A stretch of 64,000 bases of DNA from a candidate division BRC1 bacterium ADurb.Bin183. Lineage in GTDB: Bacteria > Sumerlaeota > Sumerlaeia > MWCT01. The stretch covers positions 124,001-188,000 of the forward strand of contig MWCT01000002.1 in NCBI GenBank assembly GCA_002070185.1, read 5' to 3'. The position numbers and the translations under genes were made by a program. Each line of letters opens with the position of its first letter. The first letter of the stretch is position 1. This document shows, one piece after another, positions 52,449-60,737 of this stretch. The notes below the pieces were generated by a model. That model made no database searches, was not told the origin of the DNA, and saw only the letters and a program-made list of their open reading frames with translations.

Positions 52449-54194
52449 TTAACCGCGCCCCAATTGGGCGTCAGGGTCTGTTTCAGCAATTTTTCCGGAT
52501 TGCAAGATAACACCGGCAAGAATCATGATGCTCATGCCCAATACGGAAAACCAGGGCCAACCAATTGTCAGATGCGCGCCCTCTTTATTAGTATAAAGGT
52601 TGAGAAAGAAAATAAATATGAGAAACGGTATGATTCTTAATATAATCCCTTTGGACTCTTCGCCGAAAACAAGCGCGGCGATAACCATCATCGCCATGGA
52701 TAGCAAAATTAGCACGCTCAGCGCCCATTGCGTATGCTGAGCCACGGCAAGAACAGTCATAACGCTCAATGTTGCCGCCCATGGCAGAGCGCGCGAGCCG
52801 CGCCGCAATTTGGGATTTAGCGCTAAGATGAACGTTCCCAAAATACCGCCGGCTGTCAAGCCCACAACGCTCAAGGCAAGTTCGATAATCAATCCCTTGC
52901 CCTGCCAGACTTCCCAAAAACCCGAAGCCATCGCGCAAAGAACCACACCCCAGATGCAGACAAAAAAGCGGCTCTGGCGTATGTGGTCGGCGTCTGTCCC
53001 TTTTAATTTGCCCGCCGCTCGCAGACTTGAAATGGATTGCTCCGCCAATGCCGATAGGATGCCTTCCAAGGAGGAGATTGCCGCCGCGAAAATGCCCGCT
53101 ACGATAAAACCGCCAATCAATGGGTGAACGCGGTATTTTATAAACACCGGCAAAACATTATTGTTGCTGACTTCAATGGGATGCAATTCAGCCGGTCCAA
53201 CGTTTGGTATGTTTGCCTTCTGGTAGAAATACCATAGCCCAACACCGACAAAAAGGCAGATAATCATGATGACTTGGCTTACGCTGCTCCAGATGAGCGC
53301 CTTACGCGCATCCTTTTCATTTTTGCAGCAAAAAGCGCGCTGAACCATTAGTTGATCCGTTCCATACGACCCAAGGCTGCCCAGCGATGAGGCGATTATC
53401 GCCGCCCAAAAAGTGTAATTCATACTCAGATCAAAATCCCAGTTCAGCCAGTGGAGTTTGCCCGCTTCATACGCTGTATTCACCATTGTGCCAATGGAAA
53501 TTCCCTGTTGTCCGAGTGTTATGATAACCACAGCAAGAGTGACCAGAGCGGAGAAAACAAAGATGAGAAACTGGACAACATCCGTCCAAATAACAGTCAC
53601 AATGCCGCCCATGAATGTCCAGAGAACGGCAAAGACACCCACGAACCATATTGATGCATGGATTGCGCCGCTTTCGCCCATCCATGCGGGGAAGATATCG
53701 CCGAGGAGGACGCGGAAAACCATAGCGGTTAAAAGAACGCGCGTGCCCTGTCCCAGCGCGCCGCCGATCATAAAAAGGTAGCTGGTCATCTTCCTTGCGC
53801 GCTCCCCGAGTTTGTTGCCGATGTATTCATACGGGCTGTAGATTTCTTGCTCATAATAGGCGGGGACAAAAAGAAAGGCAACCAGAATTCTCCCGACGAT
53901 AGTCCCAATTCCCAGCACCATATATGCCATATTGCCTGTTGTAGCCCAGAGAAAGGCGGGAACGCCGACAAGGGTCATGGCGCTGATTTCTGTGGCGATG
54001 ATTGAACCTGAGACCGCCCACCAAGGGAGTTTTCTTCCGCCGAGGAAGAAATCGCGGATGGTCGCCTGTTTGCCGGACATGGCATGTCCGAACCAGGTTG
54101 TGAAGAGCACATACGCCGCAACCACAGCCCAGCTTAAAGAATTGAATCGGCTGGGCAGTTCAGCGGCATTGTCAACTAATGTTGAAACATCCAT
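52449..54194 (-). CDS. Sodium:solute symporter (SSS family)
   Basis: A 581-residue inner-membrane protein with about 13-14 predicted spans. Family marks are the early IRDFFLGGRKLPWWAVSGSI, the TEISAMTLVGVPAFLW helix, FMGGIVTVIWTDVVQF and the conserved GFIVAGIFAAAISSLEGILS ion-site region. It couples Na+ entry to uptake of a sugar, organic acid or similar solute; the substrate is not predictable. It is followed 24 bp later by fbaB. A candidate -35 element (TTGACT, about 54262-54267 on the minus strand) lies upstream without a good -10. Confidence 0.92.
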   Translation of the reverse strand: MDVSTLVDNAAELPSRFNSLSWAVVAAYVLFTTWFGHAMSGKQATIRDFFLGGRKLPWWAVSGSIIATEISAMTLVGVPAFLWATTGNMAYMVLGIGTIVGRILVAFLFVPAYYEQEIYSPYEYIGNKLGERARKMTSYLFMIGGALGQGTRVLLTAMVFRVLLGDIFPAWMGESGAIHASIWFVGVFAVLWTFMGGIVTVIWTDVVQFLIFVFSALVTLAVVIITLGQQGISIGTMVNTAYEAGKLHWLNWDFDLSMNYTFWAAIIASSLGSLGSYGTDQLMVQRAFCCKNEKDARKALIWSSVSQVIMIICLFVGVGLWYFYQKANIPNVGPAELHPIEVSNNNVLPVFIKYRVHPLIGGFIVAGIFAAAISSLEGILSALAEQSISSLRAAGKLKGTDADHIRQSRFFVCIWGVVLCAMASGFWEVWQGKGLIIELALSVVGLTAGGILGTFILALNPKLRRGSRALPWAATLSVMTVLAVAQHTQWALSVLILLSMAMMVIAALVFGEESKGIILRIIPFLIFIFFLNLYTNKEGAHLTIGWPWFSVLGMSIMILAGVILQSGKIAETDPDAQLGRG

Positions 54195-54400
54195 TTCTCA
54201 CCTCTTTTTGTAATTTGTCCAATAATTATGAACGAAACAATAACCCTTCCCCGGCAAAGTCAACAATTTTATATACATTAAATCCGCCTTTCTCAAAAAT
54301 TCCCAGTTAACAAATTTTATTGACAAGACATCAGCAAATATATGACAAAGAAAATTAGTTGCTTATTCAAGCGCTTATCCTCATAAAAAGGACATTGATA

Positions 54401-54820
54401 ATGGCTGGATACTTCCAAATATATGTTATAGGTGAACCCGGAGGTATTTTCGGGGCAGATGGGGTTAATCCAATTAAATTCATGATACTTGTAGGAAATT
54501 CCGACCGCCAGTGGTTAGAACCTGTGTATGTTGACAATGCTATTGTGCCAATTGGCAACCTGCGAGTAATTATACCTGCTTATCCGAATGATCCGAACTC
54601 GTTGATGGATGCATGCATCGCTTTTTGTCCTGAACATTTCAGGACATGTCCTTCTTTAGAGAAGGTCTGCAAATTGCTTAAAGGTATTGATTGTTTAGAC
54701 TTTAATCTATCCCCTGAACAAATTCCCTCAGATTGGTATAGCCTTCGCAAAGAAGCAAAGCCATTATTCAATACAATGAAAATTTGGCAAGCAGATTTGG
54801 TTCAAGTGAAAGGTATTTGA
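54401..54820 (+). CDS. Unknown 139-residue protein paired with the GGCT-HEPN gene
   Basis: A soluble protein with no signal or membrane segment. It starts MAGYFQIYVIGEPGGIFGAD and contains a strand-rich first half (KFMILVGNSDRQWLEP, NAIVPIGNLRVIIP), a central Cys/His-containing part (ACIAFCPEHFRTCPSLEKVC) and a helical end. I recognise no family. ATG 54401 has AAAGGA about eight bases upstream, so the in-frame extension from 54359 is unlikely. Only 3 bp separate its stop from the next start, so the two proteins are coupled. This looks like a two-component unit in which this protein might be a regulator, antitoxin or sensor; that is inference. AT-rich compared with flanking genes. Confidence 0.7.
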   Translation: MAGYFQIYVIGEPGGIFGADGVNPIKFMILVGNSDRQWLEPVYVDNAIVPIGNLRVIIPAYPNDPNSLMDACIAFCPEHFRTCPSLEKVCKLLKGIDCLDFNLSPEQIPSDWYSLRKEAKPLFNTMKIWQADLVQVKGI

Positions 54821-54823
54821 GCG

Positions 54824-55684
54824 ATGAAAATGAAAAACCCACAGGATATATCATTACCTTTTTTTGCCTATGGCATATTCAAACCCGGGCAATTGGCATT
54901 TTTTCAAATTAGAGAGTTCGTCTGTGATAAAAAACCTATCAAAGTCAAAGGTGGTTTATTAATTCGCGATGGTTTGCCTATAATAAATTTAAAAGGTTAT
55001 GGTTTTGTTAATGGCGCGTTGATTTTTTTTGAAAAAGGGAAAGAGGAAGACGCTTACGGCTGCATTTCAGCCATGGAGCCGGATAAGCATTACAAGTGGT
55101 CTACTCTAACGGTTAATAATGAAATTGATAATGATAACAAACCACAAACAGCTAATGTTCTGGCAGGAATTAAACCCCTAAAGGGCAGCATATACTATGA
55201 GGGTGACAATTGGGATGGATGGGAGGACCCATTATTTAATGAAGCATTAGAAGTAGTAGAAGATGAGTCAAAACAAGGATGTGAATGGGACCTTAAGTAC
55301 ATGTTCAAATTACAAATGGCGTATCTTCTTCTTTGGTCATCTATAGAGCGCTATGTTTCCTTACGTTACCATTTTGGAGACAAGGCGACCATGAAAATTC
55401 AACAATTGGCACGGGAAAAAATTTTTGCCCTGAGTCTCAAAGAAATCGTCAAGAAGAAACGTTATTTATATCGCGCTGATAAGCCGGGAGAAAAATTAAC
55501 TCTTGATCCTAAAGATCCCAAAAAATCGGTCCCTTACTACTATCAAATTAGGTCAAATATAATACATCGCGGAAAGGGAGGGCTAGATAATTTGGCTCTG
55601 ATAAAAAAGTCACTACAGGAGTTACTGCAAATCTTTCGTAATGTTTTAGAGGCAGCTAAAGATGATGCCGAAAAAATAACTTAA
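54824..55684 (+). CDS. Fusion of a gamma-glutamylcyclotransferase-like domain and a HEPN-like (RX4H) domain
   Basis: A 286-residue soluble protein. The N-terminal half begins LPFFAYGIFKPGQLAFFQI, resembling the substrate-loop motif YGxxxxG of the GGCT/AIG2-like fold. A strand with acidic residues (NGALIFFEKGKEEDAYGC) and YKWSTLTV follow where that fold continues. The C-terminal half is helical (MFKLQMAYLLLWSSIERYVS) and ends with YYYQIRSNIIHRGKGG. Arg243 and His248 form the RX4H motif of HEPN RNase or nucleotide-binding domains. HEPN proteins are frequent toxins or defence effectors. I know of no described system with this exact layout, but cannot search. It is coupled to the unknown gene upstream and lies in an AT-rich island. 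Confidence 0.65.
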   Translation: MKMKNPQDISLPFFAYGIFKPGQLAFFQIREFVCDKKPIKVKGGLLIRDGLPIINLKGYGFVNGALIFFEKGKEEDAYGCISAMEPDKHYKWSTLTVNNEIDNDNKPQTANVLAGIKPLKGSIYYEGDNWDGWEDPLFNEALEVVEDESKQGCEWDLKYMFKLQMAYLLLWSSIERYVSLRYHFGDKATMKIQQLAREKIFALSLKEIVKKKRYLYRADKPGEKLTLDPKDPKKSVPYYYQIRSNIIHRGKGGLDNLALIKKSLQELLQIFRNVLEAAKDDAEKIT

Positions 55685-55712
55685 GTCCAACATCTAAATA
55701 TTTAAAAATAAT

Positions 55713-57812
55713 TTACCGGTAAAGATCAAGGTCGTCATAGAGATAGGGGATTTTAGCAAAGGCGGGGTATGCCTCAGCGCCGCGGCTGCCGACGCCGCCG
55801 GCAATCTCAAGGGGGAAAGGCTTTTCCTTTTTCTCGTCTTTTTCACCGCTTTTTGTTGAGCCTGAGCGAATTTCTTCAAACTTCAGTTTGAGCAATTCGC
55901 GTTGTTCGGGATTCATGGCAATAACGCGGTCTGCCCCTTCGCTTTCTATGTGGTAGATAATGGGACCGTCTTTAAGGGCGCGGATTCCTTCGGCTGTTAT
56001 TTCGCCGTTTTCTCGCCGTCCATCAATCAAGGCGGGGTCGAGGTCAAGCCCTGTATGAAGACGAAGTTCCGGGTAGGCAATCAAGTCGGCGCGGGAGATG
56101 CGAAATTCGTGAGCGCTTTCATATCCCAGACGATCGAGTTCTGCCTTTGCCTGTTTGACAACCGGCGCGTTGGGATATTCGGCAACAAGGCGGGATAGAT
56201 GGCGCGTTTTCTGCTCGGAATCTTCATGTTGCGAGATGAGCACGAAGAGATGGCGGGCATAGCGGTCTTCGAGTTTCTTTAAATATTCGGGTGAATAGTC
56301 GCCTGCGCTTTTGGCGTATTGCAGAGTTTTTTCATATTGCCCTTGTTTTTGGCTTAGGGTTGCGAGTTTTTTTCTTAATTCAAGCGATGCCTTATTATAC
56401 GGAAATTCCCTCACGTAGATGGCGGCGGCGTCCATGACATTATCAGCGGGAACGGGCGCGGAGAATATGCTTTGAACTCCTCTCACGGCAACATCGAGGG
56501 CGAAGAAAACACCAAGATTTTGGGCGGCGCTTTGCGGCGCTCCCGCCGCGCCGCTGGAGACCATATAAATTTGTTCATCAGTCGAACGCGCGCCGAAGAG
56601 GATAAATTTGCGCAATTCAGCAGCCCGCGCTTTTTCCGCCTGTTCAACGGCAAGGATGCTATTCATATTAGGATTGGCAATAATTTCCCGCGCATAGTCA
56701 GCCGCATTTGTTCGGGGATAATTGCGGGGGATTTGGCGCGCTTCTTTAAAGAAATCTTCTTTTTTCGCGCTATAAAATACAGCCAGCGGCGCCGCATAAG
56801 ACGCGTCATCCGCATAATTGGATTGCGGGTATTTATTGTTAAACTTCCGCGCTCGTTCAAAAATGAGAGAGGCATTCCCCGCCGCAACGGCGTTGACCAA
56901 CGTCCCATAAGCGCTCTCTTCTTCTTTTGAATGGAAATATTCTTCGCCGGCAAGGACGGACATTGCGGCGAGATATTTGCGATTTTGGCGCGCTTTGAGC
57001 GAGTGGACCGCCTCGATTTTCTTTTTAATTTTTTCGGATTGGGGATTTAAGACAAGTGCGTTTTGAAAATGGAACAACGCCGTATCAAGGAATTCTCTAC
57101 GGAGGTTGAGTTTCCCCAAATTATACTCCTGTTTAAAAAGCTGTTTTTTTCTTTTTTCAGAAAAGCGGGCGTTAAGTTTTTTATACTCTTCGGAATTAGG
57201 CGGAGCGGAGTATTTTTTTTCCGATTGGTTCAAAAGAAAGGAAGCCTTTCTTTCAAGCGGCGAGGATTGAGAAACGCGAAACGTTCCATATATGAGGTCA
57301 ATAGGCAGTTGAAACAGCGGCTGCATTTGCCCTTGAAATAGACTGGACACGGCGGAGGAGGCGCGGTTCAGTCCGCTGGTGTAATTATTGTATCTATTCT
57401 GCCGCAGGAGACTCAACGCTGCGAGATATTCATCCTGTTGCAGATTATTGTTTATCTGCTCGGTCAAATAAGCATCGGCGCCGGCTCGCTTGATTTTTTT
57501 TTGCCAGTAGATAAAAGATTCGCGCTCGCGGAGTCCCGCGGCATAAAGATAAATCAGATTGTCCTCCAGATGCAGCGGCTCTTTTGGGTTTGCGGTCTGC
57601 GCATTTTCCATGACATCTTTCCATAAGGCTTCGTTATCGCCATACAGAGATTTAGCCATTGCGCGGTTCAATATGGCGACGTATTTTGTATCGGCGTCTT
57701 TATGCAAGGAATCTGCGGCGGCAAAAATCGGCAGAAGAAATGTACCCAGCAGAAGAAAGAGGATTAAACTTTTCTCATCAAATTGGCGCGATGTAAATGA
57801 TTTGATAGTCAT
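55713..57812 (-). CDS. Large exported TPR-like protein of unknown function
   Basis: A 699-residue protein with an N-terminal signal (LILFLLLGTFLLPIFAAA) and an almost wholly alpha-helical body. TPR-like pairs appear in several places: LNLRREFLDTALFHFQNAL, KFNNKYPQSNYADDASYA, TLSQKQGQYEKTLQYAKSAG and SRLVAEYPNAPVVKQAKAEL. The C-terminal 120 residues are different (LRLHTGLDLDPALIDGRREN) and end in a Gly-rich stretch and LYDDLDLYR. It resembles tol-pal/BamD-like tetratricopeptide envelope proteins in style, but no named family is clear. It converges with the GGCT-HEPN gene. The upstream 305 bp divide it from the pilM operon. Confidence 0.75.
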   Translation of the reverse strand: MTIKSFTSRQFDEKSLILFLLLGTFLLPIFAAADSLHKDADTKYVAILNRAMAKSLYGDNEALWKDVMENAQTANPKEPLHLEDNLIYLYAAGLRERESFIYWQKKIKRAGADAYLTEQINNNLQQDEYLAALSLLRQNRYNNYTSGLNRASSAVSSLFQGQMQPLFQLPIDLIYGTFRVSQSSPLERKASFLLNQSEKKYSAPPNSEEYKKLNARFSEKRKKQLFKQEYNLGKLNLRREFLDTALFHFQNALVLNPQSEKIKKKIEAVHSLKARQNRKYLAAMSVLAGEEYFHSKEEESAYGTLVNAVAAGNASLIFERARKFNNKYPQSNYADDASYAAPLAVFYSAKKEDFFKEARQIPRNYPRTNAADYAREIIANPNMNSILAVEQAEKARAAELRKFILFGARSTDEQIYMVSSGAAGAPQSAAQNLGVFFALDVAVRGVQSIFSAPVPADNVMDAAAIYVREFPYNKASLELRKKLATLSQKQGQYEKTLQYAKSAGDYSPEYLKKLEDRYARHLFVLISQHEDSEQKTRHLSRLVAEYPNAPVVKQAKAELDRLGYESAHEFRISRADLIAYPELRLHTGLDLDPALIDGRRENGEITAEGIRALKDGPIIYHIESEGADRVIAMNPEQRELLKLKFEEIRSGSTKSGEKDEKKEKPFPLEIAGGVGSRGAEAYPAFAKIPYLYDDLDLYR

Positions 57813-58117
57813 TTTATATTTGACAAGCGTCCGACATTTAAATAATGAATTAAAACTAATTTCATGTTAAACGCTTATACCATAGAATAAGTTCCCATTT
57901 ATTGAGTGTTTCTAAAGAATGCAATCGGAATCGAAAAAGACTGATGCGGGTTCGCTGAAAATTGTAAATATTCATCAACATCAGTAAAAAAGCGGTTGAC
58001 TTTCACAAGAGCAAGGAATACTTCTAATATTTGTTATGTTTATGATGATACACTTTTTTAAGATTGGATGAATAAGATTATTTTTGTCAAAGGGATGGGA
58101 TGAGGGGTATATTGTAA
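57813..58117. other. 305-bp divergent promoter region
   Basis: AT-rich spacer between the TPR-like gene (minus) and the pilM-pilN gene (plus), with no gene seen. On the plus strand TTGACT (57996-58001) with TACTTC (58019-58024) at 17 bp is a weak promoter candidate, and GAGGGG lies ten bases before the pilM start. The minus-strand control elements are not clear. Confidence 0.35.
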
Positions 58118-60040
58118 ATGGCGCATCTAAAAAAATGCCTCGGCATTGAATTGGGCTCCGATTCCATCAAAGTAGCGGAAGCTGCCGTTGAAAAAGACGG
58201 CATCCGCCTTTTAAAAACCGCGAGCGCTCCGTTGGATATTCCCGCAGACGCCTCTCGCAATGACAAGCACAAAATCACAGTTAATATTTTAAAAGGACTT
58301 TTGAAAAGCAAAAAAATAACCACCAAAGAAGCTGTTTTTTGTATTGCGGGGCAAACCGTTTTTGTCCGCCGATTCAAACTCCCTAAAACAACTCCGGAAC
58401 GTCTTGCGCGTATTATTAATTATGAAGCCCGTCAACAGATTCCGTTTCCGATTGAAAAAACGATGCTGGAGTATCAGGTTTACGAGGAACCGGAAAGTCA
58501 GGACGTGGACGTCTTCCTTGTTGCGCTTAAAAAAGATGTTCTTTATGATTTTATGGATATTGTGGATAGAACCGGTCTTAAGCCGATGGGGGTGAACATC
58601 AGCAATCTGGCGTTATTCAACTTCCATGCCCTGGACGGCTGTCCCGCAGAGCTCTTTGCCAACCGTTTCAAATCATCCAAAAAGAAAATCTCTCTCGATA
58701 TCAAACTGCCGCCCTTTTTTGAAAAACTTAAAAAAATCAAAAAGAAAAAAGGCGCCGAACAAGCGGAAGAAAAAGGGGATGCAGAGTCCGAATTTGCCGC
58801 CCCGGAGATGGTGCACGCTTATTTGAACATCGGCGCAACTATGACCGATTTGACCATCGGTTCATCCGGCGCAAAACCCATGCTCGGTTTCACCAGAAGC
58901 ATCCCAGTAGCTGGCAACTCCATCACACAGGCAATCTTGGAGCAGAGCGAAGGCGTGAAGGACTTCAAAGAGGCGGAGCAGATTAAAAGAGAAAAAACGA
59001 CGATTCTCTCTATGAGCGCCGATATTTCACCGTCTATTAATGAACAGGCATCCGAAGCGGCAACGGGCGTTGTGGACCGTCTCATTGCCGAGCTGCGCCG
59101 TTCCATTGATTTCTATATCTCCCAGCCGGACGGCATGGCGGTTGATGAAATTATCCTTTCCGGCGGGCAGTCCCTTTTGCCCAACCTTGCCAGTTATATT
59201 GAGGAAAAGTTAAACACTACGGTAAAAGTATATGAAACCCCCGCCGGAACCAATATCAAAGGAATTGAGGAGGCTGGAAAGGAACTCAGCCTTTACCCGA
59301 TCCCCATCGGTCTTGCGCTTTCGGGACTTGGTCAGGCGGCGCTCCAAATAGATTTCCTCCCAACGGATCGAAAAGTTGCCATCAAATTCAAGAGGAAAAA
59401 AGGGTTTGTCGCCCTTTTGGCTGCTATGGTGGCGGGGACAATTCTTTTGGGCACGATGAGCGGTAATCATTATATTGCCATTTACAAAGATCAGACCGGC
59501 ATATATCAGGATGAATACATCCGCAACTCACCCATGATTAAAAGGATTGAGAGCGTTACCAAAATAGAAGAGGATTTAAAGACAAAATTCGATAATCTTG
59601 CCAAAGGTTTGACAACAGAAAGGGCTTATCCCCTCTTTAGGTGGTTAGAAATACTCGAAGCCAAACCGGCGGATGTTCTTGTTTCATCTCTTAAAATCTT
59701 CCCCGATGGGAGAGTGGTGGTTGAGGGTTATACAGAAGACCAAAACTCCGCGGTAAAGTTTTCGGAGCATCTAAACGAGGAGCTTGGCACCAAGCAGCAA
59801 AATCTTGAAGACCGCGGCGCAAGGTTGGACGATATCCGTTCCGAATTCAATGACCTTTTCAAAAAAGATGTGTATAAGTTTTCCATCAGCATGAAATACA
59901 AAAATCGCTTTTCCCGCGTGCAAGAGGCGCAGACAGCCGCCCCCACAACACAGCAACAGCAAAGAGGTCCCGTCCCTTCGGGACCTGTGCCTATGCCGGG
60001 AAGAAGCGGAAGAATCGCATTGCCTGAAGGTGAAATATAA
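58118..60040 (+). CDS. pilM: Fused PilM-PilN-like type IV pilus/secretion assembly protein
   Basis: 640 residues. The first about 430 form a PilM-type actin-like ATPase: CLGIELGSDSIKVAEA, TPERLARIINYEARQQIPFP, VDVFLVALKKDVLYDFMDIV, LNIGATMTDLTI and IILSGGQSLLPNLASYIEE, with a Lys/Glu-rich cytoplasmic insert around 200-235. Then QIDFLPTDRKVAIKF matches the PilN start, followed by one membrane span (FVALLAAMVAGTILLGTM), a coiled-coil region and a ferredoxin-like periplasmic domain (VLVSSLKIFPDGRVVVEGYT). PilM and PilN are usually two proteins bound through the PilN N-terminal peptide. Here they are covalently joined. A Pro/Gln tail ends it. First gene of a pilus or secretion operon. Confidence 0.87.
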   Translation: MAHLKKCLGIELGSDSIKVAEAAVEKDGIRLLKTASAPLDIPADASRNDKHKITVNILKGLLKSKKITTKEAVFCIAGQTVFVRRFKLPKTTPERLARIINYEARQQIPFPIEKTMLEYQVYEEPESQDVDVFLVALKKDVLYDFMDIVDRTGLKPMGVNISNLALFNFHALDGCPAELFANRFKSSKKKISLDIKLPPFFEKLKKIKKKKGAEQAEEKGDAESEFAAPEMVHAYLNIGATMTDLTIGSSGAKPMLGFTRSIPVAGNSITQAILEQSEGVKDFKEAEQIKREKTTILSMSADISPSINEQASEAATGVVDRLIAELRRSIDFYISQPDGMAVDEIILSGGQSLLPNLASYIEEKLNTTVKVYETPAGTNIKGIEEAGKELSLYPIPIGLALSGLGQAALQIDFLPTDRKVAIKFKRKKGFVALLAAMVAGTILLGTMSGNHYIAIYKDQTGIYQDEYIRNSPMIKRIESVTKIEEDLKTKFDNLAKGLTTERAYPLFRWLEILEAKPADVLVSSLKIFPDGRVVVEGYTEDQNSAVKFSEHLNEELGTKQQNLEDRGARLDDIRSEFNDLFKKDVYKFSISMKYKNRFSRVQEAQTAAPTTQQQQRGPVPSGPVPMPGRSGRIALPEGEI

Positions 60041-60043
60041 TAG

Positions 60044-60625
60044 ATGGACGTTAAAGAACAACTGGGTATCCTTTGGATTAAGATTAAGGCGAACGTTGAC
60101 CGGACGGCTTTTGTTGTTTTCCTAATTCTACTCATCGCCATGGTTGGCATTTACGGCTATGAGATGTCCAAACAGCCGCCTGAAATGCCGGACATCAGCA
60201 CCGGCAAATTTACCCAGCTGATCCCGAATGAAAATTATGATAAAGTCATGAACTATATCCGTAGCGAAACGGAGTTAGATAAAAACGAAAAAATTCGCAA
60301 AATCCGCGACTTTAATATTTTTGACTACAAATACGTGCGCGACCGCGATGAATTGCAAAAAGAAGCTGATAAAAAATATGAGAGAGCGGCGCAGCTGTTT
60401 AGCGAAAACAAGATTGATGATTCGGAAAAGATTTTGAAAGAAATACTCCTGACATGGCCGACGCATATAAGCGCCAAGGAGTTGCTGGATAAGATTGTCA
60501 AGGCAAAGATGCCAACACCCACTCCCAAACCGACTGCACCGGCTGTTCCTCCGATGGAGGGCGCTGTTGGGTTGGAACCCACTCCGGCAGCAGGGCAGCA
60601 ACCGGGCGAGCCTCCTCTAATTTAG
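60044..60625 (+). CDS. Single-span membrane protein with TPR-like periplasmic part (pilus/secretion operon)
   Basis: A 193-residue protein with a short cytoplasmic N-terminus, one membrane span (FVVFLILLIAMVGIYGYE), then a charged helical region including a TPR-like pair (KYERAAQLFSENKIDDSEKI, LKEILLTWPTHISAKELLDK) and a Pro/Thr-rich tail. It starts 3 bp after the pilM-pilN stop. The position is where PilO or PilP normally lies, but the sequence does not clearly match either, so it may replace them or be a lineage-specific component. A 112-bp spacer precedes the secretin-like gene. Confidence 0.75.
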   Translation: MDVKEQLGILWIKIKANVDRTAFVVFLILLIAMVGIYGYEMSKQPPEMPDISTGKFTQLIPNENYDKVMNYIRSETELDKNEKIRKIRDFNIFDYKYVRDRDELQKEADKKYERAAQLFSENKIDDSEKILKEILLTWPTHISAKELLDKIVKAKMPTPTPKPTAPAVPPMEGAVGLEPTPAAGQQPGEPPLI

Positions 60626-60737
60626 GTTTCGTGGGCGGGTTTTTATGGCTTATTTTACTTGACACACAAATGCTCCCTGTTAGGTTTCTTAAATAATGGT
60701 AGGGCAATCAATCCTTGAGATTAAAGGAGAGTCTAAA

